From Sediminicola luteus (lineage in GTDB: Bacteria > Bacteroidota > Bacteroidia > Flavobacteriales > Flavobacteriaceae), in the NCBI RefSeq assembly GCF_002514735.1, contig NZ_NBWU01000001.1, positions 744,001 to 808,000 on the forward strand: a DNA stretch of 64,000 nt. Direction: 5' to 3'. Positions within the stretch are counted from its first letter, which is position 1. The number at the start of each line of letters is the position of its first letter. Shown one piece after another: positions 38,662-47,149 of this stretch. The notes under the pieces are model-generated. The model did no database searches, was not told the origin of the DNA, and worked only from the letters and a program-made list of their open reading frames with translations. A program made the translations under genes and the position numbers.

Positions 38662-38739
38662 AACAAAAGTTCCGAATAAAGAAACAAATGTTTTGAAATG
38701 AGTTATTTCATACTCGGTGTTTCGGGCGGTGGTGGGGAA

Positions 38740-38802
38740 GTGAAAGCTCTTTTGGTTTTTTAGCGTTGGGTTTAGCTTCGGCAAAAACCAAATGTGCTTG
38801 AA
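38740..38802. repeat. Right boundary hairpin element of the accessory island
   Basis: Arms GTGAAAGCTCTTT and AATGTGCTTGAA match those at the left end. Between them TTTGGTTTTT and AAAAACCAAA form a perfect 10-base stem with a 22-base loop. Confidence 0.75.
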
Positions 38803-39029
38803 CGTGCGGTTGGGGCTTTTTTCAGCTTGCATACAACGTTTAATAATGATTCACAGCTTGCTGATATCCCTACAATACCTTTAGTTTATCAATTGGTCAA
38901 TCGGTTTTGGTTTTACCTCCTAAAACTACCCCTTCCGTATAAACATCACAATACCCATTACTAGGTATTTTTTGGGCGTTTTGGGGCTGTAATTGGGCCA
39001 TTTGTAAGGGATTTCGACTTTTCTAGTTC

Positions 39030-39735
39030 TGAGTTAAGAGTTATGGGTTATGATGATTCAACTATTAAAAACAGTTTTACTGGTTAGCCCTCACCCCCCG
39101 AAATGCTTCGGGACAGGCCGACCCTCTCCCTGAGGGAGAAGGAGTCTATGATTTCGTTCATTATTGGCACTTAAAATCCTGATTCAACAAATCCTCAATT
39201 CGTACTTACCGTATTCATTTTCAAATTATCACATTGACAAATTGCTACATTGCTACATTGCTACATTGATTAAACAACTACACGATTTAACGATTCAACA
39301 AATTTCCACTTCGTACTTCCAACTTCCCCAGATATTTCAAAAATAGCGGACGCCCTTGAGGTTACCTTACGGAAAAGCGTAAGAACGCATTCTGAATCCT
39401 GAATTCTGAACTCAGAAGTCTCGGGGTCGAGATGATAACTTTAAAAAACCAGTTATGAGTTAAGAGTTATGGGTTATGTTCCACTTCGTATTTTGTACCT
39501 CCAACTTTGTGCTTACTTCACTCATTTTCAAATCTTCAAATTGACGAATTGATTATACAGTAATCCGTTACACAGAGTTTCACGGAGAATACACGGAGTT
39601 TCACAGAGGTTGTATTTTACCGGTTCAACAAACTAGTTATGGGTTATGTTCAACTTCGTATTTCGTACCTCCAATTTCGCACATAACATTCTCATTTTCA
39701 AATCTTCAAATTACCTCATTGACAAATTGCTACAT
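39030..39735. repeat. Dispersed mosaic repeat island
   Basis: About 700 bases of recurring words with no credible gene: GAGTTAAGAGTTATGGGTT, the CCCTCACC...GAAATGCTTCGGG and CCCTCTCC/GGGAGA hairpins, TATGATTTCGTTCATT, ACTTCGTACTTCC, TTTTCAAATCTTCAAATTG, GCTACATTGCTACATTG, and an imperfect direct repeat CACAGAGTTTCACGGAG at 39571-39609. Parts are repeated a second time within the stretch. The 230 bases before it, after the island hairpin, show nothing recognised. Confidence 0.75.
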
Positions 39736-39737
39736 TA

Positions 39738-41504
39738 TCAGCGTTGCTGGGCCAACCAAGCTTTGGGGGGTTGCCCTTCGGCTTTTTTAAAGTAGGTGTT
39801 GAATACGGTCTTGGAGTTAAATCCGCATTCGTAGGCGAGTCCGAGTAGGGTGAGTTTTTGGTTGGTGGGCTCCAACGCTTTTTGCTTGAACAGGGCCAAC
39901 CTTAGGCCGTTGATATAGCCGTTAAAGTTCTGTTGGTAATGGGCATTGAGCAACCAAGAGAGTTTGTTGGGGGTAAGCCCTAGGCGTTGGGCCAGGGCAC
40001 GTAGGTTTAGGTCGGGGTTGGTATACAGGGTTTCGGCCTGCATCAGGGCATCCAATTGTTGGCTGTAGGCTTGAATCTCGCTGGCCTCCAACAGGGCCTT
40101 GGGCGTATCTTTGGTCGGGGCCGGGTTTCCGGCTTCCGGGAATTTCATTTGCTGGATCAGGGCCTGAAAGCGGTCGTGTCCACGTAGGTTGTCCCAAACG
40201 AAGAAATAGCGCAAACTGATCATCATAATGCTGTGCTGGGCCAGACCTTGTTCTAAAAAGGGCAGGGCCTTTTCGGGCATATCGAGTAGGGCGTATAGCT
40301 GGGCGGGGTCGCAGGGATCGTGGAAACTTATCTCTTCCATCTCTTGCAATACGGCTTCTTTTTCGCCCATAAGGATCTTTACCGTAAGCTGGTCCATTTT
40401 CGCCAAAAGCTGTCCTTGGGTTACCTCTAGGGCTTGGTCCAACAGGGGCAGGGCCTCTTCAAATCGGCCTAGGTAGCCCAGTACCAAGCCTTTCCAGCGT
40501 AGGGCCTCGCCAAAACGGGGCTCTAAGGCCAGGGCATGGTCAAAGGCCTGCAAAGCCTGCTCGAACTGCCGGTCAAAATAATAACAGGCGCCCAGTTGCC
40601 AATGGCTAAAGGCGTGTAGGGGATCGGTAAGTAATAGGTTTTGGGCCAGACCAATGGCATGGGCCTTTTCGTTCTTAACGAAAATATGGTAGTAAGACAC
40701 AAATTCATTGGCCGCCGGCAGACCCAGGTCCAGGGCCTTTTGATAGGCGGTTTCGGTGCCCGCCCAATCCCAGGCGAACAGTTTCATATAGGCATCGATC
40801 TTATAGGCCCGGGCATTTTCGGGATCGGCCGCCATGGCCTGGGCAATATGGGTGCCGATCTGGGTATAGGCTTCGTTCAGGTCCATTTCGCCAAAACCCA
40901 TATAGTGTATATAAGCCTCGGCCAAACAGGCATGGGCTTCGGCATAGTGCGGATCTATGGCAACGGCCTCGTTAAAACTGCCAATGGCTTGTTTAATGTC
41001 CTCAAAATCCTTGCGTTTTAGATAAAAAAGCCCTTTTAGGTAGTGGTCGTAGGCTGCCGTGGCCGGTACGGTATGGGGTTTTAGGTTGCCCTCTACCTCC
41101 AAATGCCCAAAATTCTCGCGGATCTGCTCAGCGATCAGCAGACTAATCTCGTCTTGTATGGCAAAGATATCGTGCAGTTGGCGGTCGTAGTTTTTGGACC
41201 AAAAATGGCTGCCATCGGCCGCATTGATAAACTGGGCGGTAACCCGTACCCGATCGCCCTGCTTGCGTACACTACCCTCCAAAACGGTACTGACCCCCAA
41301 CTGCTGGGCAATGCTCCGTATGTCTATATGCTTCCCCTTAAAGGCAAAGGCCGAGGTACGGGCAATGACCCGCAGGCCCGGAATGGTGGTAAGCGCATTG
41401 ATGATCTCTTCGGTAATGCCGTCGGAGAAATAAGTGTTGTCGGCATCGCCACTCATATTCATGAAGGGCAAAACCACGATCGATGTGTTGTTGGGCGCTT
41501 GCAT
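39738..41504 (-). CDS. TolB-like/TPR/AraC one-component regulator
   Basis: A 588-residue soluble protein in three parts. Residues 1-145 resemble the TolB-N-like module linked to adenylate-cyclase-like proteins (IVVLPFMNMSGDADNTYFSD, LEGSVRKQGDRVRVTAQFI). Residues about 150-470 are TPR repeats (EAHACLAEAYIHYMGFGE, FSHWQLGACYYFDRQFEQAL). Residues about 490-588 are an AraC-type DNA-binding domain (LRALAQRLGLTPNKLSWLL, LLGLAYECGFNSKTVFNTYF). There is no membrane helix. It is divergent from the small operon at 41659, so it probably controls that operon and itself; candidate direct repeats lie between them. Confidence 0.85.
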   Translation of the reverse strand: MQAPNNTSIVVLPFMNMSGDADNTYFSDGITEEIINALTTIPGLRVIARTSAFAFKGKHIDIRSIAQQLGVSTVLEGSVRKQGDRVRVTAQFINAADGSHFWSKNYDRQLHDIFAIQDEISLLIAEQIRENFGHLEVEGNLKPHTVPATAAYDHYLKGLFYLKRKDFEDIKQAIGSFNEAVAIDPHYAEAHACLAEAYIHYMGFGEMDLNEAYTQIGTHIAQAMAADPENARAYKIDAYMKLFAWDWAGTETAYQKALDLGLPAANEFVSYYHIFVKNEKAHAIGLAQNLLLTDPLHAFSHWQLGACYYFDRQFEQALQAFDHALALEPRFGEALRWKGLVLGYLGRFEEALPLLDQALEVTQGQLLAKMDQLTVKILMGEKEAVLQEMEEISFHDPCDPAQLYALLDMPEKALPFLEQGLAQHSIMMISLRYFFVWDNLRGHDRFQALIQQMKFPEAGNPAPTKDTPKALLEASEIQAYSQQLDALMQAETLYTNPDLNLRALAQRLGLTPNKLSWLLNAHYQQNFNGYINGLRLALFKQKALEPTNQKLTLLGLAYECGFNSKTVFNTYFKKAEGQPPKAWLAQQR

Positions 41505-41550
41505 TTGGTAGCCCTAAAAGTAGGAAACCCGATTTCCATATCAAAAAGTC

Positions 41551-41590
41551 CCGAAAGGTATTTCCGAACCTTTTTCAGGGATTCCCGAAC
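41551..41590 (+). promoter_or_regulatory. Candidate operator in the regulator/operon divergent region
   Basis: Two near-identical words, TTTCCGAAC and TTCCCGAAC, are placed 21 bases apart, or two helical turns, between the AraC-type regulator and the divergent operon. A similar stretch appears near 46.97 kb. A near -7 element (CATATTTG) lies downstream of it. Confidence 0.4.
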
Positions 41591-41658
41591 GCTGGGGCCA
41601 TTTGCCTGAACCATATTTGTAGCATCAATCAACCGGGGAGACCCAAAAAACGAAAAAC

Positions 41659-41772
41659 ATGAAACAGTTTGTATTGCTTTTAGCCCTTATGTGTACCCTA
41701 GCGGGACTATGGGCCCAAAGTGAAGCCCCACAAGCCCTAGGTTTTCAAACCCGTATTGGTTTTAATCGCTAA
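41659..41772 (+). CDS. 37-residue peptide with a signal sequence
   Basis: Starts MKQFVLLLALMCTLAGLWAQ, a good signal peptide, followed by only 17 residues ending QTRIGFNR and a stop. It is the first gene of the operon facing the AraC-type regulator, 4 bases before the next start. It could be a real small secreted peptide or the remnant of a longer exported protein broken by deletion. I lean slightly to remnant. Confidence 0.4.
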   Translation: MKQFVLLLALMCTLAGLWAQSEAPQALGFQTRIGFNR

Positions 41773-41776
41773 TAAG

Positions 41777-42394
41777 ATGAAGGCAACCGAACGCATTCGC
41801 CTAGGGGCTTGGGGCTGTTTTACGGCTTATGTGGTGGGTATTACCCTCTACCTTTTCGCCTTTGGGGAAGCCCAACCGCTAGACCTAGATATGATCCTGA
41901 CCCAAAGGCCGCTTTACGAAAGCTGGATCACGATTATTTATATCGGTTTTGGTCTGGCCTTAGTGCTGCTTAACCACGGACTCAAACAAGGGGTGTCCGA
42001 GGACCAAGTTTTTTACCCGCTGGGGAATATCTGGGCCACTATGGTCTTGGCCAGTGGTTTCATTCTTTTGGTAGGGCTCGATAAAACGGCCCAAATGACC
42101 GATCCCGAACAGGCCCAACAGCATTGGGTAAGCCTATCGCTCATACAAGACGCCTTGGGCGGGGGCATTGAACTACTGGCCGGTCTATACACCCTGCTGG
42201 TATCGCGAAGTTTGTATAAAATTGGCGTATTTTCCCGTTGGAAAACCGCCTGGGGTTATGTCGTAGGCGCTTTGGGCATATTGAGCCTGTTTTCGCCTCT
42301 ACGTACCAGTGTACTGGCTTTTGGTTTGGGCCAACTCCTTTGGTTTTTGTTACTAGGCCTACCCAAATTCAACCTTAAAATTTCCAATCCATGA
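41777..42394 (+). CDS. Multi-pass membrane protein of unknown function
   Basis: A 205-residue protein with about six hydrophobic helices, such as CFTAYVVGITLYLFAF, WITIIYIGFGLALVLL, ATMVLASGFILLVGL and WGYVVGALGILSLFSPL. There is no recognised family; it looks like a small integral protein of the DUF4386 or similar kind. I chose the ATG starting MKATERIR; a further upstream in-frame start overlaps the small peptide gene. It overlaps the next gene by ATGA, so the two are co-translated. Confidence 0.6.
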   Translation: MKATERIRLGAWGCFTAYVVGITLYLFAFGEAQPLDLDMILTQRPLYESWITIIYIGFGLALVLLNHGLKQGVSEDQVFYPLGNIWATMVLASGFILLVGLDKTAQMTDPEQAQQHWVSLSLIQDALGGGIELLAGLYTLLVSRSLYKIGVFSRWKTAWGYVVGALGILSLFSPLRTSVLAFGLGQLLWFLLLGLPKFNLKISNP

Positions 42395-43479
42395 AACATA
42401 AATTCCTTTTCGCACTAAGCTGCCTTTGCAGCATCGTTTGCTATGGCCAATCGCCTTTAGATAGTTTGTTGCGCGACCAGTTAAAACCGGAAGCCGAGCA
42501 ACCGGTACACAGCATTTCGGTCTATTTTGAAAACGCAGGGAAAGTTACCCAAGCCGCCGTGGGGGTCGATCCGCATAGCGGTCCTGTTCAAAACGATTAT
42601 GCCTTTCGGATCGCCTCGGCTACCAAACCCTTTGTGGCTACGATCATTATGCAATTGCAGGAGGAGGGCAAACTCAAACTAAACGATTGGTTGCAGACGC
42701 ATTTGACCTTCGATTCGCTACAGCTTTGGCAAGGTAAGGACCATACGTCCCAATTGCGATTGATACAGCTGCTGCAACATCGTTCGGGTCTGGCCGATGT
42801 GTTGGGCGACCAACGGGAGGCCTTTACCCAACAACTCTTTGCCGACCCGCAACGGCAATACGATCCCCAAAGCATTTTGGAAACTTTTTATGCCCTTGAC
42901 CTGCCCCAAAAAGCCCATTTTGCGCCGGGCGAGGGTTGGTTTTATTCCGATATGAACTATGTGTTACTAGGTATGCTGATCGAAAAACTGGAAGGGGTAC
43001 CCTTGGCGGCGTCTATTCGCAAACGGATTCTAGACCCTTTGGGTATGCAGCATACCTATTTTGAATTTTACGAAACCCCGGCCAACCCCAAACCTATGGT
43101 TACCCCTTTTGTGGGCCCTTATGATTTTAGCCAGATCAATACCTCTTTTGATTGGGCCGGGGGCGGACTGGTGTCTACCCATCAAGATTTGGCGCTGTTT
43201 ATCAAAGGTCTATTTCAAGGTCGATTGATCTCGGAAAAAAGTCTGGGCCAAATGTGCGACACCCAAGCTACGGGGAATACTGAAAGTCCATATGGATTGG
43301 GCCTTTACAAGGTGTCCTACCACGGGCAAGAATACTTTGGGCATTATGGTTTTTACGGTACCTTTATTGGGTATAGTCCCGCTAACCAGGGTCTAATTTC
43401 CTATAATGTGGCCCAAAGCGGTCCGCATTTTAATACCTATAACTTGATCAATCAACTTTTAGAACACCTAAACGATTAA
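42391..43479 (+). CDS. Secreted serine hydrolase of the beta-lactamase/DD-peptidase superfamily
   Basis: A 362-residue exported protein (signal [16 protein letters not shown]). The serine nucleophile box SATK spans Ser76-Lys79, and the second motif YSDMN supplies the Tyr. The closest groups are class C-like serine hydrolases with esterase, DD-peptidase or D-aminopeptidase activity; true penicillin hydrolysis is not implied. It follows the membrane protein by ATGA overlap and precedes the acetyltransferase by 4 bases, so the four genes are one operon. Confidence 0.85.
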   Translation: MKHKFLFALSCLCSIVCYGQSPLDSLLRDQLKPEAEQPVHSISVYFENAGKVTQAAVGVDPHSGPVQNDYAFRIASATKPFVATIIMQLQEEGKLKLNDWLQTHLTFDSLQLWQGKDHTSQLRLIQLLQHRSGLADVLGDQREAFTQQLFADPQRQYDPQSILETFYALDLPQKAHFAPGEGWFYSDMNYVLLGMLIEKLEGVPLAASIRKRILDPLGMQHTYFEFYETPANPKPMVTPFVGPYDFSQINTSFDWAGGGLVSTHQDLALFIKGLFQGRLISEKSLGQMCDTQATGNTESPYGLGLYKVSYHGQEYFGHYGFYGTFIGYSPANQGLISYNVAQSGPHFNTYNLINQLLEHLND

Positions 43480-43483
43480 CCCT

Positions 43484-44101
43484 ATGCCTTATCCAGATCC
43501 AAATACCACCTTTCCGCTGCCCGGTTACGACAAGCTCTGTTTTTTAAAGAACATTATCAAAAACCCGAATATTATCGTGGGTGACTATACCTATTACGAC
43601 GATTTTGAGGATGTGGGGAATTTTGAGAAAAACGTCAAATACCATTTCGATTTTATTGGCGATAAACTCATCATCGGCAAGTTTTGCCAGATCGCCAGCG
43701 GGGTACGCTTTATCATGAACGGGGGCAACCACCTTACCGAGAGTCCGTCTGCCTACCCTTTTGCCATTTTCGGAAAAGACTGGGCCGGGGCCATGGCCGG
43801 AAAAAGTTATCCAACCAAGGGAGACACCCAGGTGGGGCATGATGTTTGGATCGGTCATGAAGCCACCATAATACCTGGGGTTCGCATAGGCCATGGGGCC
43901 ATTATCGCTGCCAAATCGGTGGTGACCAAAGATGTGGCTCCCTATACGGTGGTTGGGGGAAACCCGGCCAAACCCCTAAAAAAACGATTTAGCGAAGCGA
44001 AAATAGCCCAGCTGCTACATACCGCTTGGTGGGACTGGCCGCTGGATAAAATTACCCAAGAACTGCCTTGGTTAACGGATGTTGGTTTTGGGGAGCGTTA
44101 G
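43484..44101 (+). CDS. Vat/CatB-like xenobiotic O-acetyltransferase
   Basis: A 205-residue left-handed beta-helix acyltransferase that uses acetyl-CoA. The catalytic His is His83 in [10 protein letters not shown], followed by hexapeptide repeats ([35 protein letters not shown]) and the typical C-terminal segment WWDWPLDKI. The sequence pattern fits Vat-type streptogramin A acetyltransferases and related chloramphenicol-type enzymes, but resistance in this host is untested. It is the last gene of the operon facing the AraC-type regulator. Confidence 0.87.
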   Translation: MPYPDPNTTFPLPGYDKLCFLKNIIKNPNIIVGDYTYYDDFEDVGNFEKNVKYHFDFIGDKLIIGKFCQIASGVRFIMNGGNHLTESPSAYPFAIFGKDWAGAMAGKSYPTKGDTQVGHDVWIGHEATIIPGVRIGHGAIIAAKSVVTKDVAPYTVVGGNPAKPLKKRFSEAKIAQLLHTAWWDWPLDKITQELPWLTDVGFGER

Positions 44102-44162
44102 AAAGTACCGAAAGAAGTAGCTCCGTACTATGGACATATACCATTTCAATGTTGAAATGGTT

Positions 44163-44993
44163 TTAAATTTCAAAAGTATCCTTAATGGCTTTTGAGGCCA
44201 GCACTTTTTTTAAGGAAGCCAAACGGTCGTCAGCTTTTTGGAAATTGTGCTTGTGAAAAAGCTCTTGATAAGCGCGATACCCTTCATTTTCATAAGTATC
44301 GAGCTTTTTGGCTATCACCTTATCTATTTTGCTCAGGGTGCCTTTTTGAAACTGTAGGTTTTTGGGATCTACATAGCCTTTGGCAATAAAACCTTTGGTC
44401 TTTCGGGCACAACGGCAGGGATTTTCGGTACGTACCAAACCGCATTTGTCGTTCATAAATTGGTACAGTTGGGTACGGGTATGGCTCAGTTTTTTCCTAA
44501 ATGCAGCCTTACTGGTTTCTATGACCGCACTACCCACCGTATCGGGGAATTCGAAAAGCTCACCCAACACAAAGACCAAGCGTTGCTCGGGGGTAAGGCA
44601 CAACAACATGGCTTTCATACAACTGAGTTTGGCCTCTTTGACCACTTCCTTTTCGTTTCCGTCGGTATACTCGGCATCTATGGTATTATCGAGGTCTTGG
44701 GCAAAATCGTCCCAAGTTAAAGGGGTATGGTATGGTTTTTTCCGGGTCGCGTTCAGAAAGGTGTTTTTTAAAATACGGAAGGTCCAGGTCCTAAAGCTAC
44801 TTTCCCCTTTAAACTGACTTAGGTTGGTAATGACCTTAATCAGGGTTTCCTGTACTAAATCGGAGGCATCGTGGGTATTTGAGGTCAGGTTTAAGGCCAC
44901 GTTATACAACCAATCTTGATGTTTTTTCAAGAGCTGCTCCAACGCCTGTTTATCACCCTGTAAACTCAATTCTATAAGCTCATCGTCTTCCAT
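44163..44993 (-). CDS. Sigma-70 family factor with a cysteine-rich C-terminal extension
   Basis: A 276-residue factor. Region 2 is evident in DLVQETLIKVITNLSQFKGE and WTFRILKNTFLNATRKK; region 4 is present but less regular (LTPEQRLVFVLGELFEFPDT). A further 90 residues contain a CGLV...NPCRCARKTKGF cysteine cluster, perhaps for metal binding, and a helical tail. It lies downstream of a START-like SRPBCC gene on the same strand. Such ECF subfamilies with a C-terminal extension are often ligand-gated; the signal is unknown. Confidence 0.8.
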   Translation of the reverse strand: MEDDELIELSLQGDKQALEQLLKKHQDWLYNVALNLTSNTHDASDLVQETLIKVITNLSQFKGESSFRTWTFRILKNTFLNATRKKPYHTPLTWDDFAQDLDNTIDAEYTDGNEKEVVKEAKLSCMKAMLLCLTPEQRLVFVLGELFEFPDTVGSAVIETSKAAFRKKLSHTRTQLYQFMNDKCGLVRTENPCRCARKTKGFIAKGYVDPKNLQFQKGTLSKIDKVIAKKLDTYENEGYRAYQELFHKHNFQKADDRLASLKKVLASKAIKDTFEI

Positions 44994-45009
44994 ATCCTTT
45001 GATATATAA

Positions 45010-45036
45010 GGGTCGGGGGCTGTGGCTCCCCGACCC
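45010..45036. other. Strong hairpin between the SRPBCC and sigma-factor genes
   Basis: GGGTCGGGG pairs exactly with CCCCGACCC with a 9-base loop but without a T-run. It lies between two co-directional genes, so attenuation or mRNA processing is more likely than full termination. Confidence 0.6.
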
Positions 45037-45047
45037 TAAACTTAACT

Positions 45048-45467
45048 TTAATTATACTTTCGCTCCAAAATACGTTTTAGCAAAACCAATTCTTCCGCCA
45101 GTTGTTTTTTCTGTTGGGCCAAACTCCCCTCCAATTGCTCTAAAGGCACGGGTGGCGCCATTAAGACAAAGGTAAAAATGGCCGATTGGTCTTGATTGTT
45201 CCCTGTAATCCTAGAAAACGCTTGCCCCACACTACCATCTGGAAAGGTCATTAGGGTATCTACGGTTCGTAGCTCTGGGTTCGATTTCATCTCCAATCCG
45301 ATCTCGACCTTGCCCTGAGGGGTTTCCATTAGGGCCGTGCTGCCATTTACTTTCGAAAAACCGATGGCCCATTTGGGTACATTGGTCGGTTCGGCAATAA
45401 ACTGATAGGCCAAATCGGGTGCCACATGGATCTCAATGTCTTGTACATCATAATTCTTTGGTGTCAT
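45048..45467 (-). CDS. SRPBCC/START-like protein
   Basis: A 139-residue single-domain protein of the Bet-v-1/START-like (SRPBCC) superfamily: an opening strand and helices (IEIHVAPDLAYQFIAEPTNV), strands ELRTVDTLMTFPDGSVGQAF and SAIFTFVLMAPPV, and a long C-terminal helix (QQKKQLAEELVLLKRIL). These proteins hold small hydrophobic ligands. It precedes the sigma factor gene by about 54 bases on the same strand and may be its partner or target. I chose the ATG nearest the conserved region. Confidence 0.75.
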   Translation of the reverse strand: MTPKNYDVQDIEIHVAPDLAYQFIAEPTNVPKWAIGFSKVNGSTALMETPQGKVEIGLEMKSNPELRTVDTLMTFPDGSVGQAFSRITGNNQDQSAIFTFVLMAPPVPLEQLEGSLAQQKKQLAEELVLLKRILERKYN

Positions 45468-45583
45468 CTTGTATCGTTTTTTACAATTCATAGCTTAGAC
45501 ACATCTCGGGCCAAGGGTGTGACCGTTTTCATGATTTTTTTTCTAAACCATACCTTCCCAAGGTATACACGCCATGACCAATC

Positions 45584-45622
45584 AAAAAAACCAGCCGCGA
45601 TATCTTTAGTACCGGGCTGGCT
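45584..45622 (-). terminator. Terminator of the serine hydrolase lipoprotein gene
   Basis: On the minus strand AGCCAGCC pairs with GGCTGG and is followed by seven T residues, just beyond the stop codon. Confidence 0.75.
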
Positions 45623-45645
45623 TATAAGCTTACGTTTATTATGCC

Positions 45646-46731
45646 TTAGAATTCGTTGGCCATAAGGGTTTCCATAATTTGCATACGTTGTTCACCTTGG
45701 TCTTGGGCATTGCTCAGTAATATGATAAGACCGTTATGCTTGGGGGCCAGCAACAACAAACTGGTAAACCCATCTATATCGCCCCCGTGGTGGTACACCA
45801 ATTGGTTTTGTATGGGTAGACTAAACCAACCGGCCCCTGCCGTGTTCACGCCCGTTTGTTCGCTTGAGGCAGCAAAAACCAAGGCTTTTTCAGCCGGACT
45901 AAAGTAATCGCCCAGCATGGCATGGCCCCATTTTTCCAAATCGGTCAAGGTGCTTTCGAGCTCCCCGGCACTAAAGGCCAGATGCATGGGATAGGCGCCT
46001 ACTTTTTGACCCTCGAAATACCCTTGGGCGCGTTGGTTGCCGCTAATCCCATCGGGACCTTTGGCCGTATTTTCCATAGCCAAGGGGGTATAGACCTTTT
46101 CTTGAAGATAGGCTGGGTAGGTAGTACCCGATAGTTCTTCGATCAAGAGTCCCAAAAGAAAATAATTGGCATTGGAATAGGAAAAGTATTCCCCAGGGGT
46201 AAACTGAAGACCATCTTCGGCCGTAGTTTCGGCAATGAGCTCGTAAATAGCGTCTTTATCCAGGTCCACTTGTTGGTCTATATAAGCACGGGCAGCACCT
46301 ACATAATCGGGTATGCCCGAGTTGTGGGTCAACAAATGCTTTAGGCTAATCTGGTCGCCGAACGGAAAGTCAGTGTCGAATTCGTCCAAAGTTTGGTCCA
46401 GATTTTGGATCTTACCCTCGCGCATTAAGTGAATGATGGCCGCCGCGGTAAACGATTTGGTTACCGACCCAATGCGATAGATCAGTTCGGGCTCGTTGGC
46501 AATCCCTTGGGCGGCATTGGCCATACCAAAGCCTTTTCGCAATATATCCGTGCCTTCTTTTTGGATCAATACGCTACCGCGGAACCCAATTTCGTTTAAA
46601 TAGGCCTCGGCAGAAACATAGCCCGTTTTTGGGCCCGGTTCCATGGTGCCATCGTCACTGGAACAGGAACCGAATAGTAGCACCATTAATGCCAAAAGGA
46701 GGAGTGCAGGAGTATTAATAACTGTTTTCAT
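45646..46731 (-). CDS. Serine hydrolase lipoprotein (beta-lactamase superfamily)
   Basis: A 361-residue lipoprotein (signal LLLLALMVLLFGSC, Cys23). The nucleophile box is SVTK at Ser89-Lys92, the second motif is YSNANYFLLG, and an HHGGDIDG near the C-terminus gives the third. It is therefore complete and probably active on a peptide or ester substrate in the periplasm. A substitute role in antibiotic resistance cannot be read from sequence. It is transcribed alone. Confidence 0.87.
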   Translation of the reverse strand: MKTVINTPALLLLALMVLLFGSCSSDDGTMEPGPKTGYVSAEAYLNEIGFRGSVLIQKEGTDILRKGFGMANAAQGIANEPELIYRIGSVTKSFTAAAIIHLMREGKIQNLDQTLDEFDTDFPFGDQISLKHLLTHNSGIPDYVGAARAYIDQQVDLDKDAIYELIAETTAEDGLQFTPGEYFSYSNANYFLLGLLIEELSGTTYPAYLQEKVYTPLAMENTAKGPDGISGNQRAQGYFEGQKVGAYPMHLAFSAGELESTLTDLEKWGHAMLGDYFSPAEKALVFAASSEQTGVNTAGAGWFSLPIQNQLVYHHGGDIDGFTSLLLLAPKHNGLIILLSNAQDQGEQRMQIMETLMANEF

Positions 46732-46968
46732 AATCGTTGTTTTTTAGTAACTAACCAGAGCCCCCTGTTTTGGCTACGAAATGGTCTTTTACGCTCTGTT
46801 TTTGTTATTTTTTTCTCACGTAGCGGTGCTATGCTTTGAAAAAAATCACTTCAACAGCACCCAAAATCCCTATTTCTCACCTCAAAACCTGCGACACTGA
46901 TTAGTTACGCTTTTTGATTGATTTAAAATGATGGTACAAAATTGGGCCATAACAGCGCGCCAATCGTT

Positions 46969-47009
46969 CGGAAGGGTATTTTGGAACCCTTTTTAGGGGG
47001 TTTCGGTAC
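46969..47009 (+). promoter_or_regulatory. Second stretch resembling the candidate AraC operator
   Basis: Aligns with 41551-41590 at about two thirds of positions without gaps, sharing GAAnGGTATTT, GAACC and a TTTT-AGGG core. It lies about 240 bases upstream of the serine hydrolase lipoprotein start. Confidence 0.3.
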
Positions 47010-47149
47010 CCAAGGCCTGTTGGTTTTGACGCTCACAATGGGTTGGAAGCACGGTAGGGGCCAAAGCAAACTACCGCCTTGTGGGATTTAGGGGTTGGGG
47101 TGATGGAAGGTCTTACACAGCGGTTGGCAGAGAAAATTCTGAGTTTTAT

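Noticed and set aside
33798-38802. Reading the boundary hairpins as integron attC sites
   Set aside because: The typical GTTRRRY/RYYYAAC core pairs are not in place and no integrase gene was seen.
39164-39346. 60-codon open frame in the 39.1 kb repeat island
   Set aside because: It is composed of the dispersed repeat words and has no other support.
42391-46731. Calling the serine hydrolases true beta-lactamases
   Set aside because: Only the superfamily motifs are present; esterases and peptidases share them, so resistance is not claimed.
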